A DNA stretch of 8,964 nucleotides. Origin: Candidatus Spyradosoma merdigallinarum. Lineage in GTDB: Bacteria; Verrucomicrobiota; Verrucomicrobiia; Opitutales; UBA953. The stretch lies in NCBI GenBank assembly GCA_018713755.1, contig DVOG01000177.1:1-8964 (forward strand), given 5' to 3'. Of this stretch, positions 1-5,483 are shown piece after piece. The notes under the pieces were generated by a model. It was not told the origin of the DNA and ran no database searches. It was given only the letters and a program-made list of their open reading frames with translations. The position numbers and the translations under genes are program-made. Each line of letters starts with the position of its first letter. Position 1 is the stretch's first letter.

Positions 1-31
1 TCGTGGGCTCGGAGATGTGTATAAGAGACAG
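1..31. other. Residual Nextera sequencing adapter (not biological)
   Basis: The first 31 bases match the Illumina Nextera Read 2 transposase adapter without its first three bases. Positions 13-31 are the exact 19-base mosaic end AGATGTGTATAAGAGACAG used in tagmentation. This stretch is library-derived and should be trimmed. It shows that the contig end coincides with a transposase cut, so only bases 32-33 (GA) separate the adapter from the first CRISPR repeat. The leader and any cas genes upstream are lost. Confidence 0.97.
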
Positions 32-33
32 GA

Positions 34-437
34 GTTCCCGTTCTTTACAAAATTTCTACTCTTGTAGATGACTGCGAGGTCATGCAGATCTGCGGGGTTC
101 CCGTTCTTTACAAAATTTCTACTCTTGTAGATTCGGCCATCTTCAGGATGACATCCTTGTTCCCGTTCTTTACAAAATTTCTACTCTTGTAGATATCCTC
201 CGTTCTTCTTCGCGTGCCGCAAGTTCCCGTTCTTTACAAAATTTCTACTCTTGTAGATTTGGGAAATTGCGTCGAAAATCATTTCGTGTTCCCGTTCTTT
301 ACAAAATTTCTACTGTTGTAGATGATGCGCCAGAGCAGGCGCGTCGCTCGTTCCCGTTCTTTACAAAATTTCTACTGTTGTAGATTGGTCGATTTTTTTC
401 ATTTTTTTTCGTTCCCGTTCTTTACAAAATTTCTACT
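34..437 (+). CRISPR. Type V-A (Cas12a-class) CRISPR array, 5'-truncated
   Basis: Six full 36-base repeats lie at 34-69, 97-132, 159-194, 223-258, 288-323 and 350-385, with a truncated seventh at 411-437. Spacers are 70-96 (27 nt), 133-158 (26), 195-222 (28), 259-287 (29), 324-349 (26) and 386-410 (25). Each full repeat starts GTTCCCGTTCTTTAC and ends with the Cas12a crRNA handle TTTCTACT(C/G)TTGTAGAT, whose TCTAC and GTAGA arms form the processing hairpin. In Cas12a systems this handle sits 5' of the guide, so transcription is on the plus strand and the leader would lie before position 34, beyond the contig end. The broken last repeat fits the leader-distal end. Repeats 1-4 have loop TCTT and repeats 5-6 have TGTT; the stem is unchanged. 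No cas1, cas2, cas4 or cas12a lies in the window, so the type call rests on the repeat alone. Confidence 0.95.
411..437 (+). repeat. Truncated terminal CRISPR repeat fused to a tail gene
   Basis: The last repeat copy matches the other repeats for 27 bases, up to TTTCTACT, and then abruptly becomes TTAAGTGTGTCC and GC-rich tail-gene sequence. The GTAGA arm of the hairpin is missing, so this copy cannot form the Cas12a handle. On the opposite strand the same bases provide the last codons and the TAA stop of the gpU-gpX gene. The sharp edge looks more like a breakpoint than the gradual decay common in terminal repeats. Confidence 0.85.
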
Positions 438-1147
438 TTAAGTGTGTCCGCCAGCGCCGCGTTTTCGCTGAGCACGCGCGCCAGCGCGTCGCCTTCCGCC
501 GCGCCCGGGTAAGCCTGCGCGCAGAGCGCGCAGAGCACGTCGCCCTGCCTCGTGCGGTACCACTTGCCCGCGGTCGGCGTTTCCGCGTAAAGGCTCTCCA
601 CGGTCTGCGCCGTCTTCTCGTTTTCGTATTTCTTCCATGTTTCGGCGAAGCTTTTCGCGCGCGCTTCCCGCGCTGACGCGTTGAGCTCAAGCACGGAAAG
701 CGACGCCTCGTTCGCGTCCCCGGGCTCGGACAAGTCTTCCGCGAGCGAAAGCGTGAACGCCACGCGAAGCGGCGTTCCGTCCTCGAGCCACACCGTCTCA
801 TCCTCGCTCAGGCTCTCGGCCGCAAACTTCCCGAACACCTCTCCGTTCCCGGACACCAGCCAGCAGCTCTCGCCGCTTTCGGCAAGCCCGCGCAACGTTT
901 CCAGATCCGCGCGCCCGACGATTTTCGCCGCCCCTGCGGCCGTCTCCGGCTCCGCGAGCAGACGCGTCGGGAAAAGCGTCCCCGAAAGCGTCACCTTTCG
1001 CGAAGGCCGACCCGTGAACTGCAGCGAAGGCTGCCCGCCCAGGCGCGCCTGCGACGCAAGCGTCGCGCCGAACGTCTTTTTCAGCGAATTGAACGCGAGC
1101 GCGTCCACGCCGAATTTCAAATCTCCGAACATCAACGGCACAAACAT
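422..1147 (-). CDS. U: Phage tail protein, gpU-gpX fusion, C-terminus cut by CRISPR repeat
   Basis: This gene encodes 241 residues. Residues 1 to about 140 resemble P2 gpU, a tail-completion protein: a short hydrophobic start (MFVPLMFGDLKFG), a central LSGTLFPT strand and the segment WLVSGNGEVFGKFAAESLSE, which matches gpU's typical 'IDGTGRIYG' region. A charged linker follows at about 145-190. Residues from about 194 (KWYRTRQGDVLCALCAQAYPG) resemble gpX, a short LysM-like tail protein. P2 gpU and gpX are separate proteins of about 159 and 67 residues. The gpX part stops early: after NAALAD the remaining TLKVEIL and the stop are encoded at or in the truncated CRISPR repeat, so roughly 20-30 gpX residues appear to be missing. 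A purine-rich GAAAGG lies about 7 bases before the ATG and supports the start. The gene is divergent from the exported-protein gene at 1198. Confidence 0.8.
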   Translation of the reverse strand: MFVPLMFGDLKFGVDALAFNSLKKTFGATLASQARLGGQPSLQFTGRPSRKVTLSGTLFPTRLLAEPETAAGAAKIVGRADLETLRGLAESGESCWLVSGNGEVFGKFAAESLSEDETVWLEDGTPLRVAFTLSLAEDLSEPGDANEASLSVLELNASAREARAKSFAETWKKYENEKTAQTVESLYAETPTAGKWYRTRQGDVLCALCAQAYPGAAEGDALARVLSENAALADTLKVEIL

Positions 1148-1197
1148 GATTTCGCCTTTCTCTTGTTTTTTTTGAAGAAGAACATTAGGATGCGCCC

Positions 1198-1515
1198 ATG
1201 AAACGCAGTCTCTTCGTCAAATCTCTCGCGCTCTTGCTCGCCGCGCTTTCGATCGCCGCGGTTCCTTCGGCCTCGACCGAAGTCGACGTCTCGAAAGTTT
1301 TCGGGCGTATCCGCATCACCGACGGCGTCGCCGATTTCGACGTGAGAATCGTCGAAAACTTCCCGGACCTGCGCGTGAGGGTCGTGGACAGCTTGCCGAA
1401 CAGATGCGGGCAGTGGGAATTCGTCACCTTCGCGGAGGATTTCACGGTTTGTTTTGTGGAACACGGGGAAGATTTCACGGTTGAGTTCGTCGAAAATTTC
1501 GAGGGGTTGCCCTGA
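1198..1515 (+). CDS. Small exported beta-repeat protein, function unknown
   Basis: The product has 105 residues. Residues 1 to about 26 form a clear signal peptide: basic MKRSLFVK, a hydrophobic LALLLAALSIAAV core and a likely cleavage after PSAS. The mature part is a run of short beta-strand units with alternating hydrophobic residues, each ending in an aromatic-acidic turn: DFDVRIVENFP, DLRVRVVDSLP, QWEFVTFAED, FTVCFVEHGED and FTVEFVENFEGLP. The last two are near-perfect 11-residue repeats, also visible in the DNA at about 1437-1504. I recall similar small proteins built from 'FVNSFPD'-type units in other bacteria, but cannot name a family with confidence. The gene lies on the strand opposite both tail genes beside it. 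Its stop at 1513-1515 directly abuts the gpD stop at 1516-1518, with no gap. An AGGA about eight bases before the ATG is a weak ribosome site. It resembles a prophage cargo ('moron') gene acting in the host envelope; this is inference. Confidence 0.75.
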   Translation: MKRSLFVKSLALLLAALSIAAVPSASTEVDVSKVFGRIRITDGVADFDVRIVENFPDLRVRVVDSLPNRCGQWEFVTFAEDFTVCFVEHGEDFTVEFVENFEGLP

Positions 1516-2550
1516 TCAGAATTCCAGGTTCATTTTCAGTCCGGCGGAGTCGAGCGTGAACTCCGCCTTTTTCACGCGCCACTCGCCGGAAGCGAGCGCG
1601 TCGCGCGTTCCCGTGATTCTGACGAAGCCCTCCGCGCACACGCTCAGGTTCGCCGGTGCGGTGAGCTTGCCGGTCTTCGCTTCGCGGTTCAGCTCCGCGA
1701 GGCGGTTTTCCGCCGCCAGCCGCGCGCTTTCTTCGCTGTCGTATTCGTCTTTGAGTTCGTCGTAAGGCTCGCCCTTGCCGACCGTCACAAAGTGCAGCGA
1801 GGCGTCCTCTACGCTGTGCCACTTCGCCTTCACGCCCTGATACTTGTCCGCGCGCTCCGCCGTAAACTCCCCCGACGTGATTTCCGAGACCGGAATCGCC
1901 ACAGGCTCCGCGCCTTGCCCGCCGCTCGTTCCCGCCTCGCCCGCGCTCGCGCCTTCCTGCGCCTGCGGCATGTCCTTTTCGGGATTGAACAGCATCAGAT
2001 ACCCGTTGAACGCCTTCAGCTTCGCGCGCACAATGTCCGCCGCACGCCGAAGAAACGACCCGTCCGTCTCCGCGTGCTGAACAAGACATTCCCGCGGAAG
2101 CGGCGCGCCGCAAAGCGACGCGCCGCACTTCGCCGCGTAGCCGTTTTCCGACGCGATTTTGGAGAGCACGGAGTCGAGCGCGTCCGTCTCGGCCCATTCG
2201 CGCGAACGCAGCGTCTTGAAGAGCTCCTTCTGCTTGTCTTCCCCGCCCGAGGCGCGCGAGACGGCCTTGCACGTGAGCTCCACCGACGCCGGCGAAAGCG
2301 TCGTCTTCACCTTGTGCGCGTAAAACAGCCCGAAATCGCGCAGCGGCTCGCCGGCGTAGCCCAGCGCAAAGCGAATCCTGCATTCCGGGAACGGAATTTC
2401 CATGCGCCCGTCCGCGTTTTCGAATTTGAGCGTGAGCGCGTCCGCGCTCCAGCCCGCCCCGTCCGTCACCTTCGCGCTCAAAAGCCGCGCGCCCAGCGTC
2501 GCCGTCGCGTCCTCTCCGTCCAGTTCCAGCGTGAAGCTCGCCTTTTTCAT
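1516..2550 (-). CDS. D: Baseplate hub / late-control gpD family tail protein
   Basis: The product has 344 residues and resembles P2 gpD (387 residues), the baseplate hub protein structurally related to the VgrG/gp27 fold. Visible family features are the N-terminal hub segment with GWSADALTLKFENADGRMEI (about 31-50), FALGYAGEPLRDFGLFYAHKV (the usual 'LGY.G..L..MG.F.V..V' strand set) and VELTCKAVSRASG. A Ser/Gly/Ala-rich insert follows at about residues 210-235, and a C-terminal domain ends WRVKKAEFTLDSAGLKMNLEF. An upstream in-frame ATG exists, but ATG at 2548-2550 is chosen because AAAGGA lies about nine bases before it. It starts 14 bases after the minus-strand Thr/Glu-rich gene, so the two are probably cotranscribed. 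In P2-like phages D follows the tape measure gene and U on the same strand as the sheath; here it is inverted relative to the sheath gene and precedes U. Confidence 0.85.
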   Translation of the reverse strand: MKKASFTLELDGEDATATLGARLLSAKVTDGAGWSADALTLKFENADGRMEIPFPECRIRFALGYAGEPLRDFGLFYAHKVKTTLSPASVELTCKAVSRASGGEDKQKELFKTLRSREWAETDALDSVLSKIASENGYAAKCGASLCGAPLPRECLVQHAETDGSFLRRAADIVRAKLKAFNGYLMLFNPEKDMPQAQEGASAGEAGTSGGQGAEPVAIPVSEITSGEFTAERADKYQGVKAKWHSVEDASLHFVTVGKGEPYDELKDEYDSEESARLAAENRLAELNREAKTGKLTAPANLSVCAEGFVRITGTRDALASGEWRVKKAEFTLDSAGLKMNLEF

Positions 2551-2564
2551 GATGCCGCGTCCTT

Positions 2565-2936
2565 TCAGAAGATGAAGCGGTGGGGGCGCGTCGAGTTGCG
2601 CACGCAGGCGATGTCCGAGCCGCGCGCGTGGACGCGCTCGATCGGTTGCGTCCCCCGGTAGATGCCCCCGAAGCATTCGTGGCAAGTGCACGGGATGAAC
2701 GCGACGCCCTCCGCGCGCGTCGTCGTCTCCGTCTCCGTCAGCGTCGCAAGCAGCACGGCGGCTTCAACCTCGCGCGTGCGCACAAGCTCCGTTTCCGTCT
2801 CCAAAAGCAGCGTCTCGAAAAGTATCGTCGTCAGCGCCGTCTCCGTTTCCGTGAACGTGAGCGTCGTCGTCTCCGTCTCCACGGGAACATAGGTCTGCGT
2901 CAGCGTCGCCGTCGGCACGCACAGAATCAAAGACAT
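2565..2936 (-). CDS. Thr/Glu-rich protein with CxCxxC motif, probably 5'-chimeric
   Basis: The reading frame gives 123 residues from the ATG at 2936. Residues about 8-75 are a low-complexity Thr/Glu/Leu tract (YVPVETETTTLTFTETETAL and similar). The C-terminal 45 or so residues look like a normal small domain with a CTCHEC cysteine cluster, then FGGIYRGTQPIERV and a basic end. The cysteines could bind metal; that is inference. The stop lies 14 bases before the gpD start, so it fits the same minus-strand operon. Its apparent first seven codons overlap, on the other strand, sequence that clearly encodes terminase, and no ribosome site precedes the ATG. The true N-terminus may therefore have been lost at the joint near 2890-2911. 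I do not recognise the family. Opposite-strand frames here are also open, so coding status is moderate. Confidence 0.5.
   Translation of the reverse strand: MSLILCVPTATLTQTYVPVETETTTLTFTETETALTTILFETLLLETETELVRTREVEAAVLLATLTETETTTRAEGVAFIPCTCHECFGGIYRGTQPIERVHARGSDIACVRNSTRPHRFIF
2721..2881. repeat. Low-complexity hexamer-like tract (CGTCTC/GAGACG units)
   Basis: Imperfect copies of a GTCTCC/GTTTCC-type hexamer recur on the plus strand, read as GAGACG and GAAACG on the minus strand. They are densest at 2721-2753, 2788-2820 and 2838-2881. On the minus strand they encode alternating Glu-Thr residues. Related bases (GTCTGCGTCAGCGTCGCC) continue to about 2910, exactly where recognisable terminase sequence begins, so this tract is a plausible site of recombination or misassembly. 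Confidence 0.6.
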
Positions 2937-3384
2937 CGTCGTCGGGCGGCTCGGCATCGATGCGCCCGGTCCGGGCTACTGCCATTTCCCGCTCGGCCGC
3001 GGGAACGAATGGTTCGACCAGCTCACGGCGGAACGCAAGGTCGTCCGCTACGAAAAAGGACGCGCGAAAATCGATTGGGTCAAGGACGCGGAAAAGCGCA
3101 ACGAGGCGCTGGACTGCCGCGTTTACGCCTTCGCCGCGCTGCGCCTGGAATCACCGGACTGGCAGCGCGAAGGCTACGCGCTCAAAAAGCGCGCGGAGGC
3201 GGAAGCCGCTCCCGCAGCCGTTCCCGCAGCGGACGAATCCGCAGCGGAGCGCCCCGCCGCGCGCAAAATTCCCGCGGGGCGCCCGTTGTTTCCGGCTGCC
3301 GGCAAGGCGCAGCCGCCTCCAGCCGCGCCGCAAAAGCAGACCTCCGTCCTCGCGCGCCTTTCCGCGCTGCGCCGCCGAAGGTGA
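2911..3384 (+). pseudogene. GpA-type terminase large subunit, C-terminal remnant
   Basis: An open frame on the plus strand encodes about 157 residues. It begins VGTHRIKDIVVGRL, continues with GPGYCHFPLGRGNEWFDQLT and VVRYEKGRAKIDWVKD, and reaches KRNEALDCRVYAFAAL. This is the conserved end of the nuclease domain of lambda gpA-like large terminases, including the acidic residue of the 'EALDCR' motif. An Ala/Pro/Arg-rich tail follows to the TGA at 3382-3384. The ATPase domain and most of the nuclease domain, roughly 400-500 residues in typical family members, are absent. Upstream the frame meets a stop at 2890-2892 with no plausible start codon. The fragment cannot work as a terminase by itself. 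It is read as a gene truncated by the head-to-head joint near 2890-2911. Confidence 0.85.
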
Positions 3385-3396
3385 GCACGAGAAAAC

Positions 3397-3424
3397 TTGA
3401 AGTTACGCCGCTTGTTCATAAAAT
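3397..3424 (+). promoter_or_regulatory. Candidate sigma-70-like promoter for the ATPase-nuclease cassette
   Basis: TTGAAG at 3397-3402 and TAAAAT at 3419-3424 are separated by 16 bases, close to consensus -35 and -10 boxes. They lie at the AT-rich edge of the cassette, just after the terminase stop. The -10 box ends only eight bases before the ATG at 3433, so the transcript would be nearly leaderless. This agrees with the lack of a Shine-Dalgarno sequence there. Confidence 0.4.
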
Positions 3425-3432
3425 AAGAAACC

Positions 3433-4779
3433 ATGCCAACTCCAGAAATAACCGTCCGAATTCAGGATTTCCGCGCGATTAAAGATGCCGATCTGAAATT
3501 GAACGGGCTCACTGTGCTTTCAGGGCTCAACGGATCCGGAAAAAGCACAATCGCCAAAACGCTGTATTACGCAATCAAAACCGCGCTGAATTACGAAACG
3601 ATTCTGGACAAGCTGCTTTTTGACGAAATCGAAGCGGTCATGGAACGATACTGCTTCTTTCTTCGAAATCTGATGACGTCAATGATTCGAGGCGGAGCCC
3701 TTGATCACGCCGAAAAAATCGATCCGACGTATTTGCTGAAAGAAAACGACAGCGCAGAATTATTCGCCGCCGTCGACCGCATATTCGCCGCTGCCGCTTT
3801 TTTGGAGAACAAAATCAGCAAAGTGGCCGACGAAAAAAAACGGAAATTCTTCTTATCGCTCCTCTCCCGCGCCGATAGTTTGCTTGTATTTTCCGGAAGC
3901 AAAAATCCGCCTTCAAATTCAACGCACGGCGAAATCACGGAGTCTTTTTCAAGAGACCTTTCCGAGGCGACAGACAAAAACGAAAAGCAAAAAGAAAAGA
4001 GAACGCTCAATTCTTTTATAAAACTTTGCGCCACCGTTGCGAGAATTGAAATCCCGTCAAGTTTTTCTTACACGGAAAACGGCATTGAAATTTTCGACAA
4101 ACAGGAAAAAACCGTCCGTCCGATTCAAGAAATTGAGATGGCTTACTATATTGATACTCCTTGGATTATTGATTTTTTGGGAAAGCCAACTCCGGATATT
4201 CACACTCACTGGCGTGAAACGCTTATGACGATTTATGAGCCGGACGATTTTGTCAAACACAGCCTTGTCGCCGAAAATATTGCAAAAACGATAAGAGGTT
4301 ATGCCTTACGTAAAAAAGAAGATCCCCGTTTATTTTTCGAGCGCGATGACAAAAAAAATTTTCTCTTGCGTGATGTTGCAACGGGAATAAAAGGCTTCAG
4401 CATCATTCAACGTCTTGCTGAAAAGCATGCGTTTGACGAAAAAACGTTGCTTATTCTTGATGAGCCGGAATCACATCTTCATCCGCAATGGATTGTGGAA
4501 TACGCCCGCATTCTTGTGCTAATGCAAAAAGAACTCGGAGTCAAGATGCTCATCGCAAGCCACAGTCCGGATATGATTGACGCGCTACAAACCTTTTCGG
4601 AAAGCGCAGGGATAGCAGATCGAACGAACTTCTACCTTGCGGAAGAATCTGCTTCCGACTCGTTCTTGTATACCTACGAACCGCTCGGGAACTCAATCGC
4701 GAAGATTTTTAAGGTGTTCAATGTCGCGGCTACAAGAATCGCGAACTACGAAAAGGACCTCGGCAAAAATGCAGATTAA
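3433..4779 (+). CDS. AAA/ABC-type ATPase of a putative defence pair
   Basis: The product has 448 residues and an OLD/SMC-like ABC ATPase layout. A first strand (ITVRIQDFRAIKDADLKLNG) leads into a Walker A at residues 31-39 (GLNGSGKST). A long, charged, mostly helical insert of about 250 residues follows. The second ATPase half has ATGIKGFSIIQRL in the place of the ABC signature/switch region, a Walker B at about 338-350 (LLILDEPESHLHPQW, D343 and E344) and an H-loop at about 375-380 (ASHSPDM, H377). No TOPRIM or other nuclease domain is seen at the C-terminus. Its last 11 bases overlap the start of the next gene, indicating translational coupling. GC content is much lower (about 35-45% in sampled lines) than in the flanking phage genes (about 65-75%), a sign of separate origin. 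Similar ATPases, often paired with small downstream genes, occur in gut bacteria as I recall. By analogy with PARIS, Septu, Gabija and RloA-like systems an anti-phage role is plausible but unproven. Confidence 0.85.
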   Translation: MPTPEITVRIQDFRAIKDADLKLNGLTVLSGLNGSGKSTIAKTLYYAIKTALNYETILDKLLFDEIEAVMERYCFFLRNLMTSMIRGGALDHAEKIDPTYLLKENDSAELFAAVDRIFAAAAFLENKISKVADEKKRKFFLSLLSRADSLLVFSGSKNPPSNSTHGEITESFSRDLSEATDKNEKQKEKRTLNSFIKLCATVARIEIPSSFSYTENGIEIFDKQEKTVRPIQEIEMAYYIDTPWIIDFLGKPTPDIHTHWRETLMTIYEPDDFVKHSLVAENIAKTIRGYALRKKEDPRLFFERDDKKNFLLRDVATGIKGFSIIQRLAEKHAFDEKTLLILDEPESHLHPQWIVEYARILVLMQKELGVKMLIASHSPDMIDALQTFSESAGIADRTNFYLAEESASDSFLYTYEPLGNSIAKIFKVFNVAATRIANYEKDLGKNAD

Positions 4780-5332
4780 GATTGATGAATCTGTTTTGCG
4801 GAAGACAGAGGTTTTTTCCGAAGTTCTCGAAGATGCAAATAGACGCAATGGCATCGCGCCGGATTTAGCATGCGGAATACGTGAGGAATACGGCGATCCA
4901 ATTCCCAAGGAAGACAAAGATGCCATCGATAATCTTTCAGGGCTTGGCGTTTGTTTACGCGGTGATCACGTCATAAAACATCCGCCCTACAAAACCCCGG
5001 ACATAATAACAGGCGGGTTTTCGGTGGAAACAGAGAGCGAAGTTGTTTACTTAGCGGAGTGTAAGTTCAACACCGAGAAGCCGGATAATATTTTTGGAAA
5101 ATCAAAAGAGTTCCGTAAGTCGGTTTCGGATAAATTCCAAGTTGTCGACGCAAACATTTGGGATATTTACTCCCCAAATAAAAAGTTCTTCGTCTTGTTT
5201 CCTCATAAAAACGCAGAACTGGCAAAGCGACGAATGAGAGCGCTTCAAAAAGCATCTGAAGGAGACGAACTGGAGATAGCCAAGTCTTTTACTGTTTGTA
5301 ATTTAACAGAGTTTCGAGACTATTTTGTTTAG
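4769..5332 (+). CDS. Putative PD-(D/E)XK-like nuclease partner of the ATPase
   Basis: The product has 187 residues. An earlier in-frame ATG lies inside the ATPase gene; the start at 4769 is preferred because AAGGA sits about 11 bases upstream and the overlap with the ATPase stop is then only 11 bases. A core compatible with the PD-(D/E)XK fold is visible: D78 in TPDIITGG, then the hydrophobic strand EVVYLAECKF with E97 and K99, giving D-x18-E-x-K. A later strand KKFFVLFPHK and a helix rich in Lys/Arg could complete the fold. There is no HNH, TOPRIM or HEPN signature, so it does not match the known partners in Septu, PARIS or RloC. Likely role: effector nuclease controlled by the ATPase, inferred from motif and gene pairing only. 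It shares the low GC of its partner and is followed by a strong terminator. Confidence 0.7.
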   Translation: MQIKIDESVLRKTEVFSEVLEDANRRNGIAPDLACGIREEYGDPIPKEDKDAIDNLSGLGVCLRGDHVIKHPPYKTPDIITGGFSVETESEVVYLAECKFNTEKPDNIFGKSKEFRKSVSDKFQVVDANIWDIYSPNKKFFVLFPHKNAELAKRRMRALQKASEGDELEIAKSFTVCNLTEFRDYFV

Positions 5333-5359
5333 GATTGGGGATTATTCAGGCACGATTTT

Positions 5360-5400
5360 AAAAACGTCGATAGTTCGCGCTATCGGCGTTTTTTGTTTTT
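5360..5400 (+). terminator. Strong intrinsic terminator after the ATPase-nuclease cassette
   Basis: AAAAACG-T-CGATAG at 5360-5373 pairs with CTATCG-G-CGTTTTT at 5380-5393 through 14 pairs including one G-U, closing a six-base loop TTCGCG. The stem runs into TTTTTTGTTTTT. The flanking A-run makes it potentially active on both strands. It lies 28 bases after the nuclease stop and separates the cassette from the sheath gene. Confidence 0.85.
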
Positions 5401-5483
5401 TGCAGAAACGCAATTTTTTCAAAAAAAGGGTGACATGAGCGGGAACACTTTTTTCGGCGTTTTGTCGTAAACTGCGCGGCGTC

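Noticed and set aside
70..410. Self-targeting spacers against the phage genes in this window
   Set aside because: Reading the six spacers in both orientations against the window by eye gave only short GC-rich similarities and no convincing protospacer; a proper search was not possible.
427..450. Terminal repeat as a different Cas12a handle containing AAGTGT
   Set aside because: AAGTGT resembles the loop region of some Cas12a repeats, but the GTAGAT arm is missing, two extra bases intervene and the bases fit tail-gene codons, so I treat the similarity as chance.
681..1175. 164-codon plus-strand Ser-rich frame
   Set aside because: Antisense shadow of gpU-gpX, with no ribosome site or recognisable domain.
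1792..2661. 289-codon plus-strand open frame, very Arg-rich
   Set aside because: It is a shadow of the well-supported gpD gene on the minus strand; the composition is the usual result of reading GC-rich codons in the wrong frame.
2662..2892. Plus-strand Ser/Val repeat protein
   Set aside because: It is the opposite-strand reading of the Glu-Thr tract. The minus frame continues into a normal-looking domain and ends next to gpD, so it is preferred, though not with certainty.
2580..3482. 300-codon plus-strand open frame spanning the Thr/Glu gene and terminase remnant
   Set aside because: Arg/Gly-rich with no domain; the adjacent frame carries the unmistakable terminase motifs.
4769..5332. TOPRIM (PARIS/OLD-like) or HNH (Septu-like) identity for the ATPase partner
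   Set aside because: No DxD/E TOPRIM motif set and no HNH His-Asn-His pattern is visible; the D...ExK spacing fits PD-(D/E)XK better.
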